The position numbers and the translations under genes were made by a program. A stretch of 64,000 bases of DNA from JAMXLO01 sp963812505 (GTDB taxonomy: Bacteria; Pseudomonadota; Alphaproteobacteria; Acetobacterales; Acetobacteraceae). The stretch spans positions 186,001-250,000 of the forward strand of contig CAWEVM010000017.1 in assembly GCA_963812505.1 (NCBI GenBank). The letters run 5' to 3'. Within the stretch, counting starts at the first letter, position 1. Every line of letters starts with the position of its first letter. The notes below the pieces were generated by a model. That model did not search any database, was not told the DNA's origin, and saw nothing but the letters and a program-made list of their open reading frames with translations. Of the stretch, positions 18,639 through 27,136 are shown piece by piece.

Positions 18639-19496
18639 ATGAATGACCTGGCCGAAATCACCGCCCAACAGCACTATCCGATGGCACGTCGTGGGTTCGT
18701 GATGACCAGCCTTATCAGTGGGTTCACGCTCGCGACCACCGTGGTCGAGGCTCAGGCGATCCATACCGACACCGCTGGACTGGATGCGGGCGAGGTGCAA
18801 ATCCCGGTAAAGGACGGTAACCTCCCAGGCTATTATGCGCGGCCTGCCACGGGCACCGGCTTCCCGGTGATCCTGGTCAATGAGGAGGTGTTCGGAGTCA
18901 ACGAGTACATCCGGGATGTCTGTCGCCGCCTCGCCAAGCAGGGCTATCTCGCTGTTGCGCCGGAGATCTACGCCCGTATTGGCGATCTATCGAAGGCCAC
19001 CGACAGCACGCAAATTGGCGCCATCACATCGAAACTGCCTGATGCCGAACTGATGAGCGACCTTGACGCCGCTCTGACCTGGGCGGCGCACAACAAAGGC
19101 GACGCAAGCCGGATGGGCGAGATCGGCTTCTGTCGCGGTGGGCGCAACGTGTGGCTGTATGCCACCCACAATCCAGATCTGAAGGCCGCGGTGGCTTTCT
19201 ACGGTGTGTTGGGGGGTAACCGCAGCGACATCCAGCCGCACACCGCGCTTGATGTTGCCGATCAGATCAAGTGCCCGCTCCTGGGGCTTTACGGCGGCAA
19301 GGACGCGATCATCCCGGTCGACATGGTTCACCAGGCCGAGGACAAGGCGAAGGCTGCAAACAAGATGGTGGATATCGTCATATACCCCGAGGCACCGCAC
19401 GGCTTTCATGCCGACTACCGGCCAAGCTATCGAGAAGCTGACGCCGACGATGCCTGGAAGCGCGCGCTGGCGTGGTTCAAGCGCTACGGCGTCTGA
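18639..19496 (+). CDS. Dienelactone hydrolase family protein, exported
   Basis: 285 residues. The ATG at 18639 follows GGGAGG. A signal region with MARRGFVMTSLISGFTLATT (Tat-like arginines, then a hydrophobic stretch) precedes an alpha/beta-hydrolase domain. The catalytic triad is visible: cysteine in GFCRGG (usual form GxCxGG), aspartate in GGKDAIIPVD, and histidine in EAPHGFHADY. Typical members open dienelactones in aromatic degradation, but exported ones have wider, unclear ester substrates. It is convergent with the nicotinamidase-like gene, with the two stop codons adjacent. Confidence 0.88.
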   Translation: MNDLAEITAQQHYPMARRGFVMTSLISGFTLATTVVEAQAIHTDTAGLDAGEVQIPVKDGNLPGYYARPATGTGFPVILVNEEVFGVNEYIRDVCRRLAKQGYLAVAPEIYARIGDLSKATDSTQIGAITSKLPDAELMSDLDAALTWAAHNKGDASRMGEIGFCRGGRNVWLYATHNPDLKAAVAFYGVLGGNRSDIQPHTALDVADQIKCPLLGLYGGKDAIIPVDMVHQAEDKAKAANKMVDIVIYPEAPHGFHADYRPSYREADADDAWKRALAWFKRYGV

Positions 19497-20141
19497 TCAT
19501 GCACCGAGTTCGGCGCTGCTGACCATCTGCACGCCGAGTTGCGCCAAGCGCTCGCGCGTCTCGTCCATGGTGGTGCGACCATCCGCGAGTGGCACGCCGA
19601 TGCCGCGGCATGCGTCCTCGACCATCATCACCTCGTAGCCCAGGCGAACTGCATCCTCGGCCGACCATGCGACGCAGAAATCAGTGGCGAGGCCCGCCAG
19701 GAAGAGGCGTCGGAAACCGCGCTGGCGCAGCCAGCCATCGAGGCCAGTCGCGGTGCGACGGTCGTTCTCGAAGAACGTCGAGTAGCTGTCGATGTCGCGA
19801 TGGAACCCTTTGCGAATGACCACCTCCACGCGCGTCAGGTCGAGGTCGCGATGCAGCGCGGCGTTGGGGCTGCCCTGGATCGCGTGGTCCGGCCACAGCA
19901 CCTGCTGACCGTACGGCACCGCGATCGTGTCGTATGGCTTATGCCCTGGATGCGCGCTGGCAAACGAGCTGTGGCCCGGCGGATGCCAGTCCTGCGTGGC
20001 GAAAGCGTGGTCGAAGCCCGCCAGCAGACGGTTGATCACCGGCACCACGGCGTCGCCATCGGTCACGGCGAGTTCACCGCCTGGCATGAACGTGGGCTGC
20101 ACGTCCACCAGCCCAAGGATATCAGTGGCTCGGTCGATCAT
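19497..20141 (-). CDS. pncA: Nicotinamidase / isochorismatase-family hydrolase
   Basis: 214 residues. Active-site features of nicotinamidase are present: aspartate in LVDVQPTFMPGG, metal ligands in ATQDWHPPGHSSFAS, lysine in VIRKGFHRDIDSYST, and the nucleophile cysteine in GLATDFCVAWSAEDA. It would hydrolyse nicotinamide to nicotinate in NAD salvage; the gene symbol is given on this motif set. The ATG at 20141 opens MIDRATDILGLVD. A longer frame extends upstream across the palindromic repeat but has no plausible start there. Confidence 0.88.
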   Translation of the reverse strand: MIDRATDILGLVDVQPTFMPGGELAVTDGDAVVPVINRLLAGFDHAFATQDWHPPGHSSFASAHPGHKPYDTIAVPYGQQVLWPDHAIQGSPNAALHRDLDLTRVEVVIRKGFHRDIDSYSTFFENDRRTATGLDGWLRQRGFRRLFLAGLATDFCVAWSAEDAVRLGYEVMMVEDACRGIGVPLADGRTTMDETRERLAQLGVQMVSSAELGA

Positions 20142-20208
20142 CGGCCCACTGTACGACGCTCCCTCAACTTCGGGGAGGGGGAGAGCGTCGCAACTTCCGG
20201 CCTTCAGT

Positions 20209-20309
20209 GTCATTGCGAGGAGGCGCAGCGACGAAGCAGTCCCGGTCGAGTCGGTGCGCGCACAAGCCTGACCGAGCTTGCTTCGTCGGCTTCGCCTCCT
20301 CGCAATGAC
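20209..20309. repeat. Palindromic intergenic repeat (GTCATTGCGAGG type)
   Basis: GTCATTGCGAGGAGGCG at 20209 pairs with its near-exact inverse ending GCAATGAC at 20309, with GACGAAGCA arms continuing inward. It would form a long hairpin. The same core is a widespread extragenic palindrome in alphaproteobacteria (from memory of many genomes). It sits between the nicotinamidase start and the stop of the luciferase-like gene and may act as a transcript end. Confidence 0.75.
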
Positions 20310-20311
20310 AT

Positions 20312-21370
20312 TCAGGCAAATTGCGGAATCACCTTCTCGCCGACGATCTCGATCGAGCGCATGATTTGATCGTGTGTCGTGCGGCCGATCTGGAACATGA
20401 AGACCATCTGATCGATCCCGGTCGCCGCCCAACGTTCCACCTGCCGGCAGACGCTGTCGGCATTGCCGCCGATCGCCATGCCGCTCTGCAGCAGGTCGTC
20501 GTCCGAATAACCCGAAATCCGCGCTTTGATCCGTGCCACGCCTTCCGATGAGCCGAACCGCACGTGGTTTAGCTCCGCGTCATTGTCGCCGTAATAGAAC
20601 CGCGCCGCCGCACAGCCGACATCGCGCCCGATCCGGTCATCGTCATGCACGCAGCCGATGGCGAACACGCCGACATGGTTGTTGACGAAACGCCCGATCG
20701 GCGCCGCGGTGCGGATCGCGGCACGATACGCCTCGATATGCGGCCTGATCTCGGCGTGCGTGTAGCGGGTGACCCCGAGTACGCCGACACCCGCTTCGCC
20801 GGCGCGTTCGAATGTCTCTAGGTTGGAGGCGGCAAACCACAACGGTGGATGCGGACGCTGGATCGGCCGCGGCACCACCTGGCGCGCGGGCAAATCAAAG
20901 TGCCTGCCCTGATAGCCGGGGAAATGCTCCTGCTCGAGCATCTGCACCACCGCTTCGAGCGCCTCGCGACCCACTTCGCGGCCATACTCGGCATCGGCGT
21001 TGAAGCCGAGACCTTCCACCACATAGGCAGCGGTGCCGCGTCCGGCGCCGAATTCGCAGCGGCCATTGGACAGCACGTCGAGCGTCGCGACCCGCTCCGC
21101 GATCATGAACGGGTTGTGGCATGGCATCAGGATAACCGCGAAGCCGAGTCTGATCGTGCGCGTGCGCTGCGACAGCGCGGCCAGGAGCATCTCAGGGCAC
21201 GAGGAGTGGCCAATCTCGGCGAAGAAGTGCTGTTCGGTCAGCCAGAAGTGACTGAAACCAGCCTGTTCCGCGGCCACCACGTGGTCGAGGTTCTGCCAAT
21301 ACACGTTGCGCTCGGTGTCCTCGACCCACGGTTTGGGCACCTGAAGCTGACTCAGCAGGCCGAATTTCAT
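20312..21370 (-). CDS. Luciferase-like (LLM) flavin-dependent oxidoreductase
   Basis: 352 residues from ATG 21370 (MKFGLLSQLQVPKPW). LLM-barrel markers are FSHFWLTEQHFFAEIGHSSC, RTIRLGFAVILMPCHNPFMI, LSNGRCEFGAGRGTAAYVVE and FNADAEYGREVGREALEAVV. The upstream part of the open frame is basic and lies over the next gene's end, so it is not taken as coding. The gene begins 13 bases after the MFS gene stop and is part of the minus-strand catabolic cluster. Members of this family oxidise sulfonates, nitrilotriacetate-like chelators, long alkanes and others; the substrate is unknown. Confidence 0.88.
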   Translation of the reverse strand: MKFGLLSQLQVPKPWVEDTERNVYWQNLDHVVAAEQAGFSHFWLTEQHFFAEIGHSSCPEMLLAALSQRTRTIRLGFAVILMPCHNPFMIAERVATLDVLSNGRCEFGAGRGTAAYVVEGLGFNADAEYGREVGREALEAVVQMLEQEHFPGYQGRHFDLPARQVVPRPIQRPHPPLWFAASNLETFERAGEAGVGVLGVTRYTHAEIRPHIEAYRAAIRTAAPIGRFVNNHVGVFAIGCVHDDDRIGRDVGCAAARFYYGDNDAELNHVRFGSSEGVARIKARISGYSDDDLLQSGMAIGGNADSVCRQVERWAATGIDQMVFMFQIGRTTHDQIMRSIEIVGEKVIPQFA

Positions 21371-21383
21371 CGCTGTGCGGAAC

Positions 21384-22658
21384 CTACTCAGCCGCGGCCA
21401 TCGCCGGCCGAACGCGGGCGATCCGCAAGACCAGCATCGACGCGAGCAGGCACGCCAGCCCACTCGCCATGAAGGCCAGCAGATAGCTGCCGGTCCACGT
21501 GCGGACGATGCCGGCGCCGACTGCCGCCGTGGCGCCACCGATCTGATGTGTGGCAAAGATCCACGACATCAGCACCGGCGCGGACTTCCTGCCGAACACC
21601 TCGTTGACCAGCGCGAAGATCGGCGGCATCACCGCGATCCAATCCAGGCCGTAGAACACCGCGAACACCGACAGGCTGACGCTGTCAAAGTTGGTATAGG
21701 GCAACACCATCAGCGACAGGCCGCGCAGGCTGAAAATCCAGAACAGCAGGATGCGCGGATTGTAGCGGTCGGTCAGCCAGCCTGAGATCGTTGAGCCGAC
21801 CAGGCTGAACACACCGACCGAGGCGAGAATGCCCGCGCCGGCGAACTGCGAGTACCCATGGTCGACGCAGAACGCGATCAGGTGGGTGCCGATCAGCCCA
21901 TTGGTCGAGAAGCCGCACACACCGAAGCTCAGTGCCAAAAGCCAGAAGTCGAGCGAGCGGACGCCGCGGATCAGTCCATCGATGGCCACGGTGAACGGGT
22001 TGGCGGCACGCGGCGCTGGGGGCGGCTCGGATGTGGTGCCGAGAGGGGTGAGGCCGATCGCGGCAGGTGACTCGGGCAACAGCAGCGCGGCCAGCGGGAT
22101 CAGCACCGCGATTGTCGCTGCTACCGTGATGGACACGCTCTGCCAGCCGTAGGTCTGCGACAGGCGTCCGAGGATCGGCAGGAAGATCAATTGTCCCGCG
22201 GCATTGGCCGAACTGAGCAGTCCCATGGCAAGGCCGCGATGCGACACGAACCAGCGGTTCGCGATCGCCGCCGCCATGCCTACTGCGCCGGCGCTGGCGC
22301 CGACACCGACCATCAGGCCCCAGGTGGCGAACAGCTGCCACGGCGCGGTGATGAACGTGGAGAGACCGGTGCCCAGCAGCAGGAGCGACAGACACAGCAG
22401 CACCGTGCGGCGCAGTCCGAGCGTCTCCATCAAGCCGGTGATGAACGGTCCGGTCATGCCGAGCAGCAGGATGTTGAGCGAGATCGCGGCTGAGATCGTG
22501 CCGACGCTCCAGCCGAATGCCTGTTGCAGCGGGACGATGATCACGCCGGGGGCGGCGCGCACGCCGACCGCACCGAGCGTGATGGTGAAGGCGACGATCA
22601 GCGCGACCCACGCGTAGTGGACGCGCCCCGCGCAAATTCTTGCCAAGGCGGCGGTCAT
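21384..22658 (-). CDS. MFS transporter, monocarboxylate/oxalate-type
   Basis: 424 residues with twelve predicted helices. The start ...HYAWVALIVAFTITLGAVGVR and the later QAFGWSVGTISAAISLNILL fit the monocarboxylate-porter-like MFS branch, in which W-S-x-G motifs in helix 2 are common. It is flanked by the ABC importer ATPase and the LLM gene, both on the same strand with gaps of 16 and 13 bases, so all are probably one transcript. Its substrate is probably the same compound, or a product of the compound, handled by the neighbouring monooxygenase. Confidence 0.85.
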   Translation of the reverse strand: MTAALARICAGRVHYAWVALIVAFTITLGAVGVRAAPGVIIVPLQQAFGWSVGTISAAISLNILLLGMTGPFITGLMETLGLRRTVLLCLSLLLLGTGLSTFITAPWQLFATWGLMVGVGASAGAVGMAAAIANRWFVSHRGLAMGLLSSANAAGQLIFLPILGRLSQTYGWQSVSITVAATIAVLIPLAALLLPESPAAIGLTPLGTTSEPPPAPRAANPFTVAIDGLIRGVRSLDFWLLALSFGVCGFSTNGLIGTHLIAFCVDHGYSQFAGAGILASVGVFSLVGSTISGWLTDRYNPRILLFWIFSLRGLSLMVLPYTNFDSVSLSVFAVFYGLDWIAVMPPIFALVNEVFGRKSAPVLMSWIFATHQIGGATAAVGAGIVRTWTGSYLLAFMASGLACLLASMLVLRIARVRPAMAAAE

Positions 22659-22674
22659 ACACGATCTCTTTCTG

Positions 22675-23457
22675 CTACCGGCCAGTATGCCGGCGCACCT
22701 CGCTTTCCACCAGACCCCAGACCTGTGCCTTCAGCGCAGCGTAGTCATGCGAAAGTTGGATCGACACGTGTCTCGGCCGTGGCAGCGTGTTGTGCAGGAT
22801 CGTCTTCACCCGTCCCGGCCGCGCCGACATCACCACGATCCGATCCGCCAGGATCAGTGCCTCGTCGATGCTGTGGGTGATGAACACCACGGTCTTGCGG
22901 CTGCTCTCCTGGATGCGCAGCAACTCCTCCTGCATCTCCTGGCGTGTCATGGCGTCCAGCGCGGCGAACGGCTCGTCCATCAGCAGCACTTCCGGATCAG
23001 CGGCGAGGATGCGCGCCAAGGTCACGCGCTGCTGCATGCCGCCCGACAACTCAGCGGGGTAGTTGCGTTCGAAGCCGGTGAGCTTCACCAGCTCGATGAA
23101 GCGGGCGGCACGGCGGCGGCGTTCGGCACCTGGCATGCGCTGCATGCGGAGGCCGAACTCGACGTTGCCCTGCACGGTCTTCCACGGAAACAGCGCATAG
23201 GACTGGAACACCACACCGCAACGAGGCTCAATGCGGGTGATCGGCTCGCCGTGCAGCAGCACGCGGCCCTCGGTGGGCTGGATGAAGCCGGCGAACATGT
23301 TCAGCATCGTGGTCTTGCCACAGCCGGATGCACCGAGCAGGCAGACCAACTCGCCGGCCGCGACGTCGAGCGAGAACTCGTGCACCGCCACGACGTCGGG
23401 GCCGCGACCGACCGAGAACGATTTCGTCACGCGCTCCGCGCTCAGGATCGGCGGCAT
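22675..23457 (-). CDS. ABC transporter ATPase, SsuB/TauB type
   Basis: 260 residues with all ABC motifs: Walker A GASGCGKTTM, Q-loop VVFQSYALFPW, signature LSGGMQQRV, Walker B VLLMDEPFAALD and switch histidine FITHSIDEA. The ATG at 23457 overlaps the permease stop by one base. It belongs to the nitrate/sulfonate/taurine/hydroxymethylpyrimidine family. Together with the permease and binding protein it forms a complete importer. Confidence 0.92.
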   Translation of the reverse strand: MPPILSAERVTKSFSVGRGPDVVAVHEFSLDVAAGELVCLLGASGCGKTTMLNMFAGFIQPTEGRVLLHGEPITRIEPRCGVVFQSYALFPWKTVQGNVEFGLRMQRMPGAERRRRAARFIELVKLTGFERNYPAELSGGMQQRVTLARILAADPEVLLMDEPFAALDAMTRQEMQEELLRIQESSRKTVVFITHSIDEALILADRIVVMSARPGRVKTILHNTLPRPRHVSIQLSHDYAALKAQVWGLVESEVRRHTGR

Positions 23458-24212
23458 CAGGTGCGGCGATGCCGTTCCCAGGGCAGCAGCAGGCGCTCGA
23501 TCCGGTTGGCGATCACGTCGGCGATCAGCACCGTGATCGAGATCGCGACCATGCCGACCAGCACGAGGGGCAGATTGCCCCAGTCCTTGCCTTGCCAGAT
23601 CAGCGCGCCGAGGCCGGATTGCGCTGCGACGAGTTCCGCAGACAGGACGCAGGACCACGAGATGGCCAGCGTGATCTTCAGGCCGGCGATGATGCCGGGC
23701 AGAGCGGCAGGCAGGACCACCTGCCACATCACCGCTGCATCCGATGCGCCGAGATTGCGTGCGGCGCGGATCAGCAGCGGATCGACCCGCTGCACGGCTG
23801 CCAGTGTGTAGAACAGCATGTAAATCCAGGAGCCGAGAAACACGATCGCGACCTTCTGCTGCTCGCCGATGCCCAACCAGAGGATGGTGAGGGGAATCCA
23901 GGTGATGGAAGGCAGTGGCCGCAGCAGCGAGATGAACGGATCGACAATGGCCTTGGCGGGCCACCACACCGCCATCACCACACCGAGCGGGACCGCGACG
24001 AGACCGGCGAGCACGAAGCCGGCGAATACGCGTTCCGAGGAGATCAGCACTGACCTCCAGAGATCGCCGGTGGCGATCAGGTCCCGCGCCTGCGCGACGA
24101 TCTGGGCGGGCGTTGGCAGGAAGATCGGCGAGATCGCCCCGGTGGTGGTGGCAAAATGCCAGGCGAGTAGGAAGGCGGCGACAGACGCCAGGCTGATGGC
24201 TGGCGCAGCCAC
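23457..24212 (-). CDS. ABC transporter permease, SsuC/TauC type
   Basis: About 251 residues from the GTG at 24212 (V-AAPAISLASVAAFLLAWHF), with six helices and the inner-membrane EAA-like loop LIRAARNLGASDAAVMWQVV. The frame stays open to 24362, overlapping the end of the binding-protein gene. The extra 40-50 residues would be encoded by a palindromic repeat and are proline/glycine-rich (KSPPPLAGGGRGEG...), unlike any SsuC start. The repeat itself supplies GGGAGGGGGAGAGG directly before the chosen GTG. Alternative starts are GTG 24335 (overlapping the previous stop as GTGA) and GTG 24362. Confidence 0.82.
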   Translation of the reverse strand: MAAPAISLASVAAFLLAWHFATTTGAISPIFLPTPAQIVAQARDLIATGDLWRSVLISSERVFAGFVLAGLVAVPLGVVMAVWWPAKAIVDPFISLLRPLPSITWIPLTILWLGIGEQQKVAIVFLGSWIYMLFYTLAAVQRVDPLLIRAARNLGASDAAVMWQVVLPAALPGIIAGLKITLAISWSCVLSAELVAAQSGLGALIWQGKDWGNLPLVLVGMVAISITVLIADVIANRIERLLLPWERHRRT

Positions 24213-24318
24213 ACCTCTCCCCCTCCCCTCGCGGGAGGGGGTTGGGGGAAGGGGGCGGGGCGATGCTGGCGCAGCCCCCTCCCCCCTACCCCCTCCCGCG
24301 AGGGGAGGGGGAGACTTT
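24213..24318. repeat. GC-rich palindromic repeat in the ABC operon
   Basis: Two arms of the CCCCTCCCGCGAGGGGAGGG type lie in opposite orientation around a central block containing GGCGCAGCCCCCTCCC. A diverged copy of one arm is at 26175-26225. It is placed between the binding-protein stop and the likely permease start. It could form a strong hairpin that lowers downstream expression, and it also carries the purine-rich sequence before the permease start. Confidence 0.75.
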
Positions 24319-24331
24319 GTGCTGACCGAAC

Positions 24332-25297
24332 TCACTTCGGCATGAAGCTGGTGTTCTCCCACTTCGCCACGTCCGGCACGCTGGGGATCTTCTTGTTGTC
24401 ATACAGCCACTGGGCCAGATACTGCATCTGCGCGGTGTGCAGCTTCATGTGCTCTTCCCACCCCTTGGTGCCGAAGAACTTCAGCGGCTTCATGCCTGCC
24501 AGCACCTCTTCCGGTGTCTTCTTGAAATAGTGCGCCGTGGTCTTTGCCGCGTCCTCCGGATTCGCGATCGTGTAGTCGGCGCCCTTCAGCATCCCGAGTG
24601 CGATGCCGCGGGCCTGGTCCGGATGCTGCTCGACCAACTTGCGCGAGATGATCGCAATGTCCGGCGACGCCATGGTGCCAAACTTTTGATACGTCGTCGT
24701 ATCCGTATCCAGGCCGAGCAGCTTACCGTCCGGCGCCGCCTTCTTCAGCCCATCGAGCAACGGCTGCCAGACGCACGCAGCCACGACATCGCCCCTGGCA
24801 ATTGCCGGTGCCATCTCGGTCGGGCCGAGGTTGAGGTAGTCGATATCCTTCTCGGTCATGTTCTGCGTGGCGAGCAGACCACTCAGCGTGATCTCGGCCG
24901 ATGTGTTGGCGGCGACCTGCTTGCCGCGCAGGTCCTTGATGGAAGCAACGCCAGGCCGCGCCCAACAGCCCTCGATGCCGGGCGAGTCATCGAAGTTGTA
25001 GAAGTAGAAGAAGTTGGTGTCGCCGCGTGCCATCGCCGGAATGATCGAGCTGCGGCCGAGATTGCTGAATGCTGACGAACCGGCATCCACCGAGGCCAGA
25101 CGGTCGGAGGAATTCAGGATCACCTGGTATTCGATGTCGAGGCCCTGTTCCTTGAAGAAGCCCTTGTCGATCGCGACCATGATCGGCACCTGACCGAACC
25201 ACGTGACGGATCCGGCGAAGCCGAGAGAATCCGCCCGCGCGTCACTCGCCGCGAACAACATCGCCACAGCGCCCAACATACCGATCGTGCGACCCAT
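24332..25297 (-). CDS. ABC transporter substrate-binding protein, nitrate/sulfonate type
   Basis: 321 residues. The signal peptide MGRTIGMLGAVAMLFAASDA is followed by an NMT1/SsuA-like fold: WFGQVPIMVAIDKGFFKEQG at the N-lobe start, NTSAEITLSGLLATQNMTEK and LNLGPTEMAPAIARGDVVAA in the ligand pocket. AAGGGG precedes the ATG. It follows the epimerase gene by 27 bases and leads the importer genes. Ligands of the family are nitrate, sulfonates, taurine or pyrimidine precursors; none can be singled out. Confidence 0.88.
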   Translation of the reverse strand: MGRTIGMLGAVAMLFAASDARADSLGFAGSVTWFGQVPIMVAIDKGFFKEQGLDIEYQVILNSSDRLASVDAGSSAFSNLGRSSIIPAMARGDTNFFYFYNFDDSPGIEGCWARPGVASIKDLRGKQVAANTSAEITLSGLLATQNMTEKDIDYLNLGPTEMAPAIARGDVVAACVWQPLLDGLKKAAPDGKLLGLDTDTTTYQKFGTMASPDIAIISRKLVEQHPDQARGIALGMLKGADYTIANPEDAAKTTAHYFKKTPEEVLAGMKPLKFFGTKGWEEHMKLHTAQMQYLAQWLYDNKKIPSVPDVAKWENTSFMPK

Positions 25298-25324
25298 GCC
25301 GATTCCCCTTGATTATTTACGATT

Positions 25325-26137
25325 TCAACGACGTGGCGGCCGCTCCGGCGCGCGGGCGTGCGAGCCGCCATGCTCGGGCCATTCCCACGGCCCGTCCACA
25401 TCAACACCCTTGCCGCGCAGCATCTCGCGATGGTCCTCGGCATTGTCCTGCGGGCGATAGCCGAGAAATTCCCAGTTGGGATCAAACGTCTTGATCCGCG
25501 TGTTGGCGGAGTAGCCGTTGACCACCAGGCAGCCGGGGTCGGGATGCCGCAACGACGCATCGACCAGACGCGCCACGTCGCCCGGCGACAGCCAGGTGGC
25601 GAGCGAACGCTGGTCGATCGGCAGCGTCCGATAGGTGCCGATGCGCAGCGATACGGAGCGGATGCCGTGGCGGTCGAAGTAGCAGCGAAGCATCGTCTCG
25701 CCCCATGCCTTGAACGTGCCGTAAAGACTGTCGGGGCGCGGTGGCAGCGCCGGGGAGACGCGCTCCTCGATCGGATAGCAGCCAAAGGCGTGATTGCTGG
25801 AAGCGTACACGATGCGCTGCACGCCGGCCAGCCGCGCCGCCTCGAACACGTCGAACATGCCACGCGCGTTGACGCGGAACAGATCTTCCAAGGTGTAGTC
25901 ACCGCCGACTCCGGTCATGTACACGACGGCAGCCACACCCTCCATCATGCGCTCGACGGCGGCGCGGTCAGAGATGTCGGCGACGATGAATTCCTCGTTG
26001 GGGGTGGGGTCGGCGATCGGCCTGATATCTGTCAGGCGCAAATGGCGCCACTCGACGCGCAGTCCGTTGCGCAGCGCGGTGCCGATCGCGCCGGCGGCAC
26101 CCGTGATCAGGACGCGATCAGTGGCGGAATTTATCAT
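25325..26137 (-). CDS. NAD-dependent epimerase/dehydratase (uronate-dehydrogenase-like)
   Basis: 270 residues. The Rossmann glycine motif is RVLITGAAGAIGTALRNGL. Catalytic SSNHAFG and the DSLYGTFKAWGE YxxxK-type tyrosine/lysine pair follow. The SSNHA and YGxxK spacing, together with GGDYTLEDLFRVNARGMFDV, resembles uronate dehydrogenases that oxidise hexuronates to lactones. ATG 26137 has GGAGC upstream; the longer frame begins inside a repeat. It is the first gene of the minus-strand cluster reading into the ABC importer, so its substrate may be the imported compound. Confidence 0.82.
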   Translation of the reverse strand: MINSATDRVLITGAAGAIGTALRNGLRVEWRHLRLTDIRPIADPTPNEEFIVADISDRAAVERMMEGVAAVVYMTGVGGDYTLEDLFRVNARGMFDVFEAARLAGVQRIVYASSNHAFGCYPIEERVSPALPPRPDSLYGTFKAWGETMLRCYFDRHGIRSVSLRIGTYRTLPIDQRSLATWLSPGDVARLVDASLRHPDPGCLVVNGYSANTRIKTFDPNWEFLGYRPQDNAEDHREMLRGKGVDVDGPWEWPEHGGSHARAPERPPRR

Positions 26138-26174
26138 GGGAAAGAGCTCCAATGCATATGATGCGGAGGGGCCG

Positions 26175-26225
26175 GACGGCACAGCCCCCTCCCCCGACCC
26201 CTCCCGCAAGGGGAGGGAGAAGCCA
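26175..26225. repeat. Second copy of the GC-rich palindromic repeat
   Basis: The sequence GGCACAGCCCCCTCCC followed by CCCCTCCCGCAAGGGGAGGG repeats the arm found at 24270-24313 with a few changes. It lies between the luciferase-like gene at 26233 and the epimerase start. It is a likely REP-type element rather than a gene. Confidence 0.65.
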
Positions 26226-26232
26226 ACCTAAT

Positions 26233-27057
26233 TCACACGCCTTCTGCGCACCTTGCCACGCGTTCCACCGCAGACAGGTACTCCTCGATCCCGCGCTCTT
26301 CCGGCGCCACCAGCACGTGCTGGACGCCTGCGGCTTTGTATGCCTCCAACCGCCCGCGCAGCGCACCGCTGTCCCTGCCCTCGTCGGACGTGCGCAGCGA
26401 GATCTCGAACGCGGCATCCGGCCGACCGGCGCGCAGGCGCTGTACCATCGCCGGCGCCTGCTCCGGTGTCACGCGACTGCCGTGCCAGCCATCCAGGCGC
26501 AACGCTCGCGCAATCGCCGCGTCCGATGAGCCGCCGATCCAGATCGGAATTGGCGCGCATGGCTTCGGCTGCATGCGCATCGTATCGATCTTCGCCGCGA
26601 TCCAGCGCGTCGGGAAGGTCACCGGGTCGTCGTTCCACACCGCCTTCATCATCGCGATGCCCTCGTCCATGCGTCGGCCGCGCTCGCGGAACGGCACACC
26701 GAGGGCGTCGAACTCGGCCTCCATCCAGCCAACACCGGCGCCGAGGATCAATCGTCCCTGCGACAGGTTCTGCAGCGTCGCGAGTTCCTTGGCGAGCGGC
26801 AGCGGATGGCGCATCGGCAGCACCAGCACACTGGTGCCGAGTTTGACGCGCTGCGTGCACGCGGCAGCCCAGGTCAGCGTCAGCACCGGATCCCAGAAGT
26901 TGGCCGATGGCGGGTAGTTGGCATCCTTCGGGATGATGATGTGCTCACTCACCCAGACGTCGGCAAAGCCCAGTTCCTCCGCCTGCACAGCGGCGCGGCG
27001 GATTGCATCAGGGCTTGCCTTGCGGCCGATATGGGGCAAATGGATGCCGACTTGCAT
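26233..27057 (-). CDS. Luciferase-like (LLM) oxidoreductase, F420/flavin type
   Basis: 274 residues, starting MQVGIHLPHIGRKASPDAIR behind GGAGGAG. LLM markers: ADVWVSEHIIIP, VKLGTSVLVLPMRHPLPLAK, LSQGRLILGAGVGWMEAEFD, then PIWIGGSSDAAIARALRLDG. It belongs to the probable F420-dependent subgroup by sequence style, though many such proteins use FMN. It reads in the same direction as the epimerase and importer genes and is probably the most upstream catabolic gene of the cluster. Confidence 0.85.
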   Translation of the reverse strand: MQVGIHLPHIGRKASPDAIRRAAVQAEELGFADVWVSEHIIIPKDANYPPSANFWDPVLTLTWAAACTQRVKLGTSVLVLPMRHPLPLAKELATLQNLSQGRLILGAGVGWMEAEFDALGVPFRERGRRMDEGIAMMKAVWNDDPVTFPTRWIAAKIDTMRMQPKPCAPIPIWIGGSSDAAIARALRLDGWHGSRVTPEQAPAMVQRLRAGRPDAAFEISLRTSDEGRDSGALRGRLEAYKAAGVQHVLVAPEERGIEEYLSAVERVARCAEGV

Positions 27058-27136
27058 GAGCGCAAACTCCTCCCGTTGCGCAAGGAGGCTCGCGCGTCAT
27101 GGCGGCTGCGTCCAGGGGGAGAGGATCTGCCCTAGG

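Noticed and set aside
22687..24053. Plus-strand frames of 374 and 241 codons opposite the ABC importer
   Set aside because: Antisense shadows; His/Arg/Gln-rich composition and no family signal.
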